This document shows positions 10,642 through 22,003 of a stretch of 64,000 bases of DNA, one piece after another (within the stretch, counting starts at the first letter, position 1; each line of letters opens with the position of its first letter). The translations under genes were made by a program, and so were the position numbers. The stretch comes from Caecitellus pseudoparvulus (lineage: Eukaryota; Bigyra: Bicosoecida). The notes beneath the pieces are model-generated. The model was not told the origin of the DNA, ran no database searches, and saw only the letters and a list, made by a program, of their open reading frames with translations. The DNA is taken from contig CBFFRQ010000080.1 of assembly GCA_965644315.1 (NCBI GenBank), positions 62,001 to 126,000 on the forward strand, given 5' to 3'.

Positions 10642-11003
10642 AGCAGCGGTGCGTGTGAAGTTGATGTGTGTGTGTGTACAGTTTTCTAATGCAATGCACT
10701 ACTTCGCAGAGAACCTTGCTATGGTATGTATCATCGCGCTAATGCCTAGGTTAGGGAGATATGCACGGCCCCTATTTTCTTAGCTGCACTGCTTCATACA
10801 CGCCATATTGCACAATTTTCCCTGAAAACCAAAAACAAGTATGATGAAGCATGTGCCGACCCAATCTCTGTCTAGGAAAAAGCTGGAACTCGCCCATTCA
10901 CGCGAGCCCCGCTTCGCCGACCGATTGTGAGCAACAGACACGCTGAGCAGCATCGGCTGTAGGATAGCTTCAGCTGATCGCACGGCGACAGACCAACGCA
11001 ACC
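10642..11003. other. Intergenic region between giant membrane gene and riboflavin synthase
   Basis: About 362 bp holding the 3' UTR of the upstream gene (with a short TG run near 10667) and the promoter of the riboflavin synthase gene. It is visibly more AT-rich than the flanking coding DNA (for example 10780-10870), as expected for UTR and promoter. No RNA gene or repeat was recognised. Confidence 0.4.
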
Positions 11004-11978
11004 ATGTTTACTGGTATTGTCGAAGAAATGGGGGAGGTGCTGCTTGTGCAGCAAAGCAGCATGGTTCCGCTGTGGGATGGCACAAAGGGGAAGGGCGTGT
11101 TGCTCACAATTTCCGCAAAGGCCACCCTTGGCGGAGCGTACATTGGGGCTTCCATCGCGGTGAACGGGGTGTGCCTGACCATTGTTAGCTTCACCCAAGA
11201 TAGCTTCACCTTCGGCATCGCCCCAGAAACGTAAGTGCCGCGTTTGCAGTCAGACTGCGGGCGCATTCCGTGGAGAAGCGTCTGACGTCTCTCCCCGCAG
11301 GCTGCGGCGGACGAACTTGTCCAGCGTGCAGGAGGGCGACAAGGTCAACTTGGAGCGGTCCCAGGCATCAGACGGCAGGAATTCGGGGCACTACGTTCAA
11401 GGCCATGTGGACGGCACTGCCCGACTTGTCGTGCGTTCATGAGCGCCGTGGACCACACCTTGCGAGCGACAGTGGCACGTCGCACCCGCCACGCAATCCA
11501 CGTGCAGGACACCCGCAAGGATGGCGACTCGTTGTGGGTACGCCTGGCGGCCAGCAAGGAGCTCTTGAAGTACATCGTCCCCAAAGGCTACGTGGCGGTG
11601 GATGGCACGTCCCTCACGGTGGTGGACGTGCGCCGAGGAGGGGATGCCCATGGCGCTGCGGCCAACTGTGCTGCTGTGCAGCTCTTGGAGGGGGAGGCAG
11701 GTTGGTTCTCCTTCATGCTGGTGTCCCACACACAGCAGTGCGTCGTCATGCCTCACAAGGCGCCCGGCGCCCCCATCAACATCGAAGTGGACGTCATGGC
11801 CAAGTACGTCGAGCGCAGCCTGGCGCAACACGGCCAGGCCGTCGCCCCGTCAGGCTGGCATCAGTCTGCGGGCAGCTGGGCTGTGGGCCTGGCAGCGGCA
11901 GCGCTCGCTGTGGCCACGGCAGCACTCGTCGTAGCCATGCGGAAGGGTGGGCAGCCGAAGCGGGAGAGCGCCCCCTGA
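11004..11978 (+). CDS. Riboflavin synthase with C-terminal transmembrane tail
   Basis: Exons 11004-11230, 11301-11430 and 11508-11978 (275 residues). Introns are GTAAGT...CAG and GTGCGT...CAG, and all phases close. Riboflavin synthase converts two molecules of 6,7-dimethyl-8-ribityllumazine to riboflavin plus the pyrimidinedione, the last step of riboflavin synthesis. The sequence begins with the family's invariant MFTGIVEE. Barrel 1 shows VNGVCLTIV and the APETLRRTNLSSV segment. The second barrel opens with SGHYVQGHVDGTARLV, and YIVPKGYVAVDGTSLTVV follows. The 77-nt second intron (11431-11507) is needed to join GTARLV to DTRKDGDSLW, which matches the family. Family members are usually 200-240 residues. 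This one carries an extra ~35 residues with a clean hydrophobic helix (about residues 243-262, Ala/Val/Leu) followed by a basic end (MRKGGQPKRE). The enzyme therefore looks tail-anchored to a membrane. There is no N-terminal transit peptide before MFTGIV. Confidence 0.93.
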
Positions 11979-12033
11979 CATCACAGCACCGAATGCATTG
12001 CAGAGGAAATGCACGATCGGACGGAGGACTGGT

Positions 12034-14461
12034 CTACTGACCAGGGGGCCATGTCCACGAGACCTGGTTGGTGTTGGTGTTCATGTAGAACGTCTTGCCA
12101 GAGCCAGCGTCTGTGAGGGTGACCCAGTCATCCGACCCACTTGGCCCACCCTCCGAGGGTGTCTTGCCCTCGCTGGGTGCTGGTGCTGGTGCTGGTGCTG
12201 GTGCCGCCTCGGCTGCTCGCCGTGCTGTCTCGGGGTCCACTGCATACGGGTCGTGGAAAGTCAACTGCATGGGGCGGGGCGTCTGCTGCAGGACAGACAG
12301 GGTGTTCGCAAAGGTCCAGCCCTCCGCGCTCTGGCCGTTCACAGCCACGAGGTGGTGGCCCACCCGCAGGGGGTTCCCAGGCAGCTGGGACGCCTGGCCC
12401 CCCTCCAGGACGCGCTTGACCACAGCACCGGAGTCCACGCCAGAATTCCGCCGGCCAGAGGGCGTCCCTGTGCGTTCCCGGCCAGAGAAGTTTTGTTCCA
12501 GCTCCAGGCCCATGGGCCCAGCGTATTGAACTGTCACCGTGTACCGGCTCTGCGTAGGAAGCTGCCACTCAGTGCCCTTGTACACGTGGTTCTTGAAGTA
12601 CACACGCTTGGAGGCTGGGTCCACACACCGCTCCCAGCACGCTGGCAGGCCACCGGGGGCAGGGGCAGGTGCGGGTGTAGGTGCAGGTGAAGGCTCAGCA
12701 GCGGGCGCAGGTGTGCTGCCCATGCCGCCCAGAGCAGCGGCCAAGGCTCCTTGAGGTCCGCTTGCCTTGCCCATGCGCTGGGCGGTCATGGTGGCGGTGG
12801 CAAGGGCAGCGAAGCGCCCAGGACCTGGCGCCTGCATGGCTGGTGGCGGCGCTGAGGTGTGCCACGGCCCGGGCGGACCGCCGCCATGACCATGGAATGG
12901 CATGCCTCCATGCTGCGGGGCGCCATAGCCGCCTGGGGGCATGCCAGGCGTCGGGGCGTGCCCGTGTGGGGCGAACTGCCCAAGGCCCTGGGCTGGCCCG
13001 CCACCGTAGCCGCCTGGAGCTGGCCCTCCACCATACCCGCCAGGCGCTGGCCCGCCGCCATAGCCGCCAGGTGCAGGTCCGCCGAATGCACCAGGTGCCG
13101 GGCCGCCGCCATATCCGCCAGGTGCAGGTCCGCCGAATCCACCTGGAGCGGGGCCAGGGAAGCCACCCCCCACCGGCCCGCGCTGAGACTGCCCAGAAGC
13201 GCGCAGGAGCTGCACACCCGTGTGGGCGAGCCTGGCAGCCGAGGCAAGGGAGGGGGAGCTGTCTGCCCGTCCCCAGCGACTGGCACCGCCACCGCCACCA
13301 CTGGCGGCGGCGGCAGCGGGCGCCGGGGCGGGGGCCCCACCCGTAGCGTCATGGATGTACACAGCTGGCTTGTTCGGAACGTCGGGGGACACGAACTGGG
13401 CCTGATGCACGCCGTCTGCAGCGTGGTAGCCGCCCAGCATCTGCAGGAACTGGGGAAAGTTCTTGAAGAAGATGGTACCAGTGATCTGGCCGATGGAGGC
13501 GCCGGCGGGGTCCGAGAGGGTGCAGTCAAAGTCGGAGCTCTTGCCGTCGGTGAAGGTGATGACAGTGGACAGGGGGATGTCGGCGCGTGCCAAGACGTCC
13601 CCGTCCTTGTGCCCCGGGAGGCCCTTGCCCGCCCGCACCCACAGCGTGATGTATGCGCCGTTCAGCTCCCTGTACGTCGTGCGCAGGTAGAGAATGTCCA
13701 GGTAGGGAAAGTGTGTGGTGGTGCTGGGGCGAGAGGTGCGGGCGCCCTTGCTGTCGTCCTCCTCCCCCCTGTTGTACATGTACTGCAGGACGATGGGGCC
13801 GTCCAGCGCGGAGAACTGCGGGGCTGACAGCTCCACGTCCTTCATGTTCACCTCCACTGCCGCCTCCTGCTCCATCTCCACGCTGAAGCACAGCTCACCC
13901 TTGACGTTGGCACCATCTCGCAGCGGCAGGACGTGCTGCACAGGGCCCGTGGCGAGCGTGTGCAGGTCCACCTGCACCGTGCCGATGGTGTCATCTGTGC
14001 CCCACTTGTCCTTGTCCTTGACCTTGAGCGTCAGCTTCTTCAGGTGCAGCTTGGACACTAGCTTAGTCTCGTAGATAAACGTGACGTCCTCGTCCCACAC
14101 GGGGTTCAGGTCCTTCTTCTTCACACTGTGCAGCACGCGGGTGCTTGGCGTGGTGACACGATTGGAAGTGGAAGGACTGCCTTGGGCGCCTGCCGCCCCG
14201 CAGCAGGAGGAGGGTGCAGGGCCCCACAACGCACGCTGTGGTAAATTGCTTGAACCCATCAAAGTCCACACGGACGTAGGGATCCGAGGTGCCGCGCTGT
14301 GAACGGGAGTGCGTGGGACATGCATGCAGCGCAGTTTCCGCGCAACAGCCACCTTGCAGCACGCATTCCAGCCAGTGCTGGGGACGCACCCGGTCCATTG
14401 CTGCAAGGCTGCGCCCTTGCATGGAGTGGATGCGCACTCTGAAGCGTGAGACTCCAGACAT
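12034..14461 (-). CDS. C2 / WW / PDZ / C-terminal WW scaffold protein
   Basis: Exons in reading order: 14461-14390, 14296-14235, 14143-12034 (747 residues). Both donors are GTGCGT; the last acceptor is AAG. The ATG at 14461 gives MSGVSRFRVRIHSMQGRSL, the first strand of a C2 domain. The exon joins restore GTSDPYVRVDF and LNPVWDEDVTF, the classic Ca2+/lipid-binding C2 loops, with Asp residues in place. A second, weaker C2-like region follows (about residues 150-330). Residues 370-460 are Gly/Pro/Tyr repeats. A WW domain (about 540-575, PACWERC...YFKN...TEWQLP) is followed by a PDZ-like domain (580-675, with GAVVKRVLEGG and LRVGHHLVAVNG). The protein ends with a second WW-like motif (DDWVTL...FYMN...VSWTWPP). 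Inferred role: membrane-associated adaptor binding proline-rich and C-terminal peptide ligands. I know no named family with this domain order. The gene converges on riboflavin synthase with 55 bp between stops. Confidence 0.85.
12175..12206. repeat. GGTGCT hexanucleotide repeat
   Basis: A short tandem run of about five hexanucleotide units inside the C2/PDZ gene. On the minus strand it encodes an Ala-Pro stretch between the PDZ domain and the C-terminal WW motif. It is likely to vary in copy number between strains. Confidence 0.7.
13001..13158. repeat. Tandem minisatellite encoding Gly-Gly-Tyr-Gly-Gly-Gly-Pro-Ala-Pro units
   Basis: Imperfect 27-30-nt units in tandem encode GGYGGGPAPG and GGFGGPAPG repeats in the C2/PDZ protein. 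The units differ by a few bases and alternate Tyr and Phe. Such low-complexity Gly/Tyr/Pro runs are common in proteins that self-associate. Their proline content could also offer ligands to WW domains. Confidence 0.75.
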
Positions 14462-14641
14462 GGCGGTCAGTCGAGAGGGAGACAGCACTTGGCAACAGCC
14501 TACAGGTGTCAAGCCTGCCGCGGCGAGGCTGGTCTTGCACTGCCGTGTGCTGGGGCGAACACGGTCCAATCACCAGCAGTGCACCACGAGCATGAAGGAC
14601 ATGGGGAAAGTCAGTGTGAATTGCCGGCCAGCGCCCCCTGC

Positions 14642-17600
14642 TCAGCGCACCTCCCCTTCCTCCTCGCTGTCATCGTCCCCAAAGGCAGCTGCCACACCGC
14701 CTGCGCTGGGCGGCGGCACACCTTCTGCTGGCCGAGCTTTCTTCGCAGACTTGGCCATGGACACAATGGACGGCATGGCAGGCATGCCCTGGCGGGGGCG
14801 CTTGCTGCCTCCGACACGGGCAGCGATGTCAGCAGCTGCCGCCGCCGCCGCCGCCACCGCGCCCGCCCGCGTCCCGCCCATGCCAGGCATGGCGGGCATG
14901 CCGGCCGGCGCGGCAGACGTGCCTTGCGGCTTCACAGCCGCGGCAGCAGCAGCAATGGCCGCTGCCTTGCCACTCATGGCGGCAGGGCGCAGCGGTGAGG
15001 GCCGGCTGTCCGCCTCAAAGTCGTGTGAGCTGCGGCGGCGTCGCGCCTCGGATGAGGTGTGCCGGCGGCCATCATCGCGCCGGTGCTTCCGGGAGGGGTC
15101 CCTGCGCTTGGAGCGCTTGAGAGCGCGCACAGGCGCCTCGCCCCCCTCGGAACCACTGCCCACTTCCCCCTCGTCAGAGGAGCTGCCGGCACTGCCCTCC
15201 GCCCGTGCCTTGGCCGCCTCAGCCGCCTGAGCAGCAGCTGCCGCCAAGGCGCTCATGTGTTCCTGGAACAGAGCCTCCCTGTCAGCGGGAGCCAGGCGCC
15301 GGAAGGCAGTGCGGTGGGCCATCTCATCAGCCGCTTCACTCCATGGAACTGCGCAGGAAGGGGGGGCGGAGGAGTGAGGTGAGTGTGCAGGGGAAACGCG
15401 AGGAATGGTTGTGGGTGGTGAAGGGCATGGCGCGCGGCCCACGCACTTTCGACGTGGTCTGAACGGTAGTAGTAATCCCGCAAAAGTTCCTTGTACCGTT
15501 CCTTGTCCTCCTCTGCCAGCGCCTGGCGCCGCGCCGCTTGGGCCTTCGCATGCTGCAGCCGAGCCTCAAACTCTGCACGCAGGGTGGCCATTCGATACCG
15601 CGCCATGCGGTGCACTGGCCCAAAGATGGGCGTGCCGTCAGGAGCGCGCCCTGATCCGTACTCTGGGTCATCTGGCAGCTCCTCCACGCGGCCATGGCCG
15701 GGGTAAGGCGCCAGCTCGGCAGGAAGTGGCTGAGGCTCGGCCGCTGGGGATGGCGCAGCCGCACCCTCGCCTCCATCGGCCGGGATCTGGCCCTCCACAT
15801 CACCGGCGGCATCACCCACAGGCGCGCTGGGTTTGTCTGCTCCCTCTGACTCCGCCTGTGCGGGGCCAGCCGCCTCCTTGGCGCGTGCGACCCGTTCATC
15901 CCACTCCGCCGCCTCCCGTGCGTGGTGCCGCCGCCACGCACCCCGCTCGTACTCCACCAGGCGCAGGGTCCACTCGTGGAAGCCCGTGTCGGGGGCGACA
16001 CTAGCGCCACACCGGCGCTCGGTTGTGTCAATCACCCGCCGGTCCTTCTCCACCAGGCGCTCTTGGTCCTCCAGGAACCGCCGCAGGATGTGCCCCACCG
16101 GCAGCACATCCTGCGGCGGCGGCTTGGGCGTGGTGCCTGGTGCCTTGCCGGGCAGCGCCCAGTTCTCCTCCTCATTGAGACCCCCCGCCTCGAAGAAGGC
16201 GGAGTACGCCTTGAACGCGTCGCTCGGCGCAAGCTGCTCTTCCAAGCTTGCCGGCGTGGCCGTGGGGGGGATGTCCCCTGCCGCAGCCATGCGGCGCAGT
16301 GCGTGCAACAGCGCATGGCGCAGGCTGCGCTCTTTCCCGTGCACTCGCCGGGCAGCGTCCTCACGTTCGTGACGCAGACGGCGCTCACGGGACAGGATGA
16401 AGTCTTTGTACCCTTCCAGCACCCCCTTCTTGCCCAGGGTCGCCCAGGCAGGCTCCCCTGACAGGTCCGCCTTCACCTCGGACCACGGCGTGTCCAGGGT
16501 GATGCGCCCACGTGCCAGCCAGTCCTCCAGGAGCCCTTCCAGCTCCTGCCGCGCGGCGGCCGCCTTGGATGCCGCCAGCTCCGCCTGTCGGGCGCCCTCC
16601 CCTCGCGCCCACTCCCCGTACACATGCCGCCGCTCCGCCTCCTCGCCGTCCATGGCCGCCCACCGCGGGTCTGCCGCAAACAGCTCCTGCGCCTCGGCGT
16701 AACTCGTCGCAGGCGTGATGACACGTGCCGCATCAGGCACATCTGTGACACCAGGGGGCAGCTCAGCACCCTGGCAGGATACGGCCAGCAGCGCCAGCAG
16801 CTCGTTGCGCCGCGCCGTCGCCTCAGCACGCTTGGCGTCCCGCTCAGCCTTGCGCTTGGCTTGGCTCCACTCATTGTAGGCGGCCTTGCGCTGGCCTGCC
16901 GAGGAGTAGGCACGGTAGCGAGGGTCTGTGGAGACCGCTGCGGCCACCTCTGCCCACTTCATTCCCGGCGCAATGCCCTTGTCTTCCAGCAGCGCGTGAA
17001 ACGCTTCACGCCGCTCGGCATCGTTGGCGAACGTGGGGGTGGCGTCCCCCCCCGTGGAGCCCTTGGATCCTGCCCCACTGCCTGACTGGCTGGGTGCCTT
17101 GCGCTGCGCAGAGCCTCCGCTGCCGCCGCCCTTCCCTGACCGGCTCCCGGATGCCGCCCCACCCGTGGCGTAGGCGGCCTGGGCGGCGAGGGCGGCGGCA
17201 GCAGCCTTGCGGCCGGCGTCTGTAACCTCCACGCCTGCCGCTGTGCGGGGCGCTGCAGGCGCACTGCGGGCCTGAGCCAACTTGTCCTCATACTGCGCCA
17301 GCTCCTGTGGCTTGGTCCACGTGGTCTCGCCTGTGGACGCCTTGTGGTAGTACGTCTTGCCGCTGGAGGCATCCAAGTGCGATGTCCAGGGGGCAGGGCC
17401 CAGGGCGCGCTCCGCCTCACTCAGTAACTCCTCTGGCTTGGCATGCTGCGTTGCGCCGGTGCCCGCGTTGTGGTAGAACAGGCTACCGTCAGGTGCCCTG
17501 AACTCGGCCCAGCCGCCACCTGCCACCCCGGTGGGCACAGGGGCAGGGGGCATGGGCATGGTTGGAGGCATGCCCATGGGGGGAGGCATCATGGGCATGC

Positions 17601-17748
17601 CTCCACCATGGTGGGGTGGCATCATAGGCATGCCAGGCGGCATGCCTGCGCCAGGCGGCATCATTGGCATGCTGCCAGGGGGTCCCCCAGGAGGCATGGC
17701 GCCGGGTGGGTGGAAGCCAGGCATGCCCATGTGTGGTGGATATGCCAT
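14642..17748 (-). CDS. PRP40: Prp40/TCERG1-like splicing factor with two WW and several FF domains
   Basis: Exons 17748-15447 and 15348-14642 (1,002 residues). The 98-nt intron starts GTGCGT, ends GCAG and restores an FF-domain segment (PWSEAADEMAHRTAF). I chose the ATG at 17748 (MAYPPHMGMP, in a GCCATGG context) because the further upstream open frame lacks domain content. Prp40 belongs to the U1 snRNP and bridges the 5' splice site to the branch-point protein through its WW and FF domains. Domain order: a Met/Pro/Gly-rich N-terminus (1-75), WW1 (about 79-110), WW2 (about 119-153, WTSHLDASSGKTYYH...TTWTKP), then about five FF-type helical repeats from residue 235 (EAFHALLEDKGI) to the C-terminal half. 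An Arg/Ser/Lys-rich tail ends in acidic DDDSEEEGEVR. In WW1 the second Trp position is His (TQHAKP). TCERG1/CA150 is the alternative, but two adjacent N-terminal WW domains fit Prp40 better. Confidence 0.88.
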
Positions 17749-18246
17749 GGCAAGCTGTGTCGAGTTCTGCGACAAGCAGGGAAGTGGCTGTGTGCGCACG
17801 AGGGAGAGCACCGGCGCAGCCAATTGCCACGGCTCCCCAGACCGTGCATGCAGCCCAGCCGCCTCACCTGCAGGTGGCCAACGTGGCAAGCACCAGGGCC
17901 AATGCTCAGTGCTATGGAGTTCCAGGAACCCGGCGCTCAGCTGTGCCTGGTGCTGGCTGAGGACGTCACCGTCCACAGAGCTTTCACAGCGTGCCTGGCA
18001 GCAAATACCGCACAGCCCCTTCCCGCCGCAGCCCTTGCAGCGCAGGTGATCGGAAGAGAAGCTCGGCGCGGAGCTCCACGCCAGCTTGCCACCCAGAAGT
18101 TTTTGCTCGTTTCCCCTAACAGCCAGGTGGGAGGCTGAGGGTGGAGGCGGAGCGTCAGTCCGCGGCAAGCGCCACTTTTCCAGTGCCAGACAGATTCACC
18201 GACGTTCCCACAGGTTGTGTGTTGAACTCCCCAACCCCTTCCAGCC
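17749..18246. promoter_or_regulatory. Divergent promoter region, PRP40-like / RPL3
   Basis: About 498 bp lie between the divergent start codons of the Prp40-like gene and RPL3, so this region must hold both promoters and 5' UTRs. The stretch next to RPL3 (18200-18246) is pyrimidine-rich (CCCCAACCCCTTCCAGCC), resembling the pyrimidine tracts of ribosomal protein mRNA leaders. No TATA box is evident. Confidence 0.45.
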
Positions 18247-19710
18247 ATGTCTCACCGCAAGTTCGAGGGTGTGTAGCTGCCGCCTCTGGCCTGCGCTCGC
18301 CATCCAGCGCCCTCACGTGCCATGCTCCCACACCATCACAGCACCCCGCCATGGGTCCCTGGGCTTCCTGCCCCGCAAGCGCACCAAGAAGCACCGCGGC
18401 AAGATGCGCGCCTTCCCTGCCGACGATGCATCCAAGGCATGCCACCTGACTGCCTTCTTCGGCTACAAGGCCGGCATGACGCACGTCGTGCGCAAGCTGG
18501 ACCGCCCCGGCTCAGGTGTGTGCGGCTGCGGAAGTGCTGTGTTCTCGCATTGCGCGGGGCGCCCCACGGCTGCCCTGCGCCGCTGCACCCGGAAATCCCT
18601 GCCTAAAGCATTGTTTGCACCCCCACCATCCCTATGGCCGCAGTGTCCCACAAGAAGGAGGTGTGCGAGGCCGTCACCATCATCGAGACCCCTCCCATCG
18701 TGCCTGTGGCAGTGGTCGGGTACAAGCTCACCCCCCAGGGCCTGCGCACCCTGAAGTCCGTGTGGACCAAGAACCTGAACGAGGATGTCCGTCGCCGCTT
18801 CTACAAGAACTGGTGCGTGAGGGCGCCGGCTCAGCGCAGGCGAAGCCGTGGCCGGAAACGCTGGCACGCGCTGCACTGCCGCTTTCCCTTCCGCTCCCAC
18901 AGGTACGCCTCCAAGAAGAAGGCCTTCACCAAGTACGTCGCCGCTGAGGACTTCGACGCCAAGTTCGACGCTGGCCTCGCCTACCTGAAGGCCAACGCCG
19001 ATGTCGTCCGCGTTGTGGCCCACTCCCAGCCCGGCCTGACTGGCCTGCGCCAGAAGACCGCCCACGTCCTGGAGATCCAGGTCAACGGCGGCTCTGTGGA
19101 GGACAAGGTGGACTTCGCCAAGGCCCTGCTGGAGCAGAACGTGCCCGTGAAGACTGTCTTCGCCGAGGGTGAGTTCATCGATATCCTGGGTGCCACCAAG
19201 GGTCACGGATACGAGGGTGTCGTCACTCGCTGGGGTGTCAAGCGCCTGCCACGCAAGACTCACCGTGGCCTGCGCAAGGTTGCCTGCATTGGCGCATGGC
19301 ACCCTGCCCGCGTTGGCTACCAGGTGGCCCGCGCCGGTCAGCGCGGCTACCATCACCGCACTGAGCGCAACAAGCGCATCTTCCGAATCGGCGAGAAGGT
19401 CGGCGCTGGCGAGGTGGACACCTCCGCCACCACCGCGGCTGACCTCACCCAGAAGGGCATCAACCCCATGGGTGGCTTCCCCCACTACGGCATGGTCGTG
19501 AACGACTGGATCATGATCCACGGCGGCGTCGTCGGCACTAAGAAGCGCCCCGTCACCCTGCGCAAGTGCGTGCAGCCCCCCACCCGCCCCGCTGGTGAGC
19601 TGAACCTTCTGTTCATCGACACTTCTTCCAAGTACGGTCACGGCCGCTTCCAGACCGACGCTGAGAAGAAGACCCACATGGGCGAGCTCAAGAAGGACAA
19701 GTCCGAGTAA
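18247..19710 (+). CDS. RPL3: 60S ribosomal protein L3 (uL3)
   Basis: Exons 18247-18268, 18342-18515, 18644-18812 and 18903-19710 (390 residues, the usual length for cytosolic L3). Donors are GTGTGT, GTGTGT and GTGCGT; all phases close. The protein starts [20 protein letters not shown] and includes [27 protein letters not shown] and RRRFYKNW. The W-finger and conserved core [20 protein letters not shown] is followed by [13 protein letters not shown] and the C-terminal [15 protein letters not shown]. Protein L3 sits near the peptidyl-transferase centre. The His in GYHHRT is the residue methylated by METTL18 in animals and Hpm1p in yeast (known for the family). Codon choice is strongly biased to C-ending codons, as expected for high expression. 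The first exon codes for only seven residues, as in many ribosomal protein genes. Confidence 0.98.
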
Positions 19711-19849
19711 GCGCCTTCTCGCCTGGCACTGTGAACGGGCTGTGGAATGGGAACTCCACTGTGGCAGGCGTCCACCTGCCGCGTGCAATGCACCCCCGTT
19801 TGCATGAACCTTTGCGGGAATGCGCCCCACATCGCCCCCTCAGCATTGA

Positions 19850-21715
<1,866 letters not shown>

Positions 21716-22003
21716 GCAACCGGCTCAGCCTGCAGCATGTGAGTTGCCTGCACAGCGAGTGTTCCAAGATCACAGAGCAATGCATTTGTGCATCTTCTCC
21801 AATTCGAAAGGATCGTCTGCTTGCTACACCTGAGCGGGGCTGCTTTGCGTGACCGCTCTCCGAAACCAAGCACACTGTTCCATGTGGGAAGGATTTCGCC
21901 AGTTTCCTGTCACCTCGTAGTCGAGACCACCCCTTTTTTTGGCTCCACAGCGACGCGTGGCAAAAGAGTTTCGCCCGAAACGCCAGGATACACTTCCTCT
22001 TGC

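Noticed and set aside
11439-11507. Start of the third riboflavin synthase exon at ATG 11439
   Set aside because: It would insert residues that break the second barrel. A GTGCGT...GCAG intron to 11507 restores the conserved join in phase.
12859-13827. 322-residue plus-strand frame across the C2/PDZ gene
   Set aside because: It is the complement of the Gly/Pro repeat region; low complexity, no domain, and the minus-strand gene is well supported.
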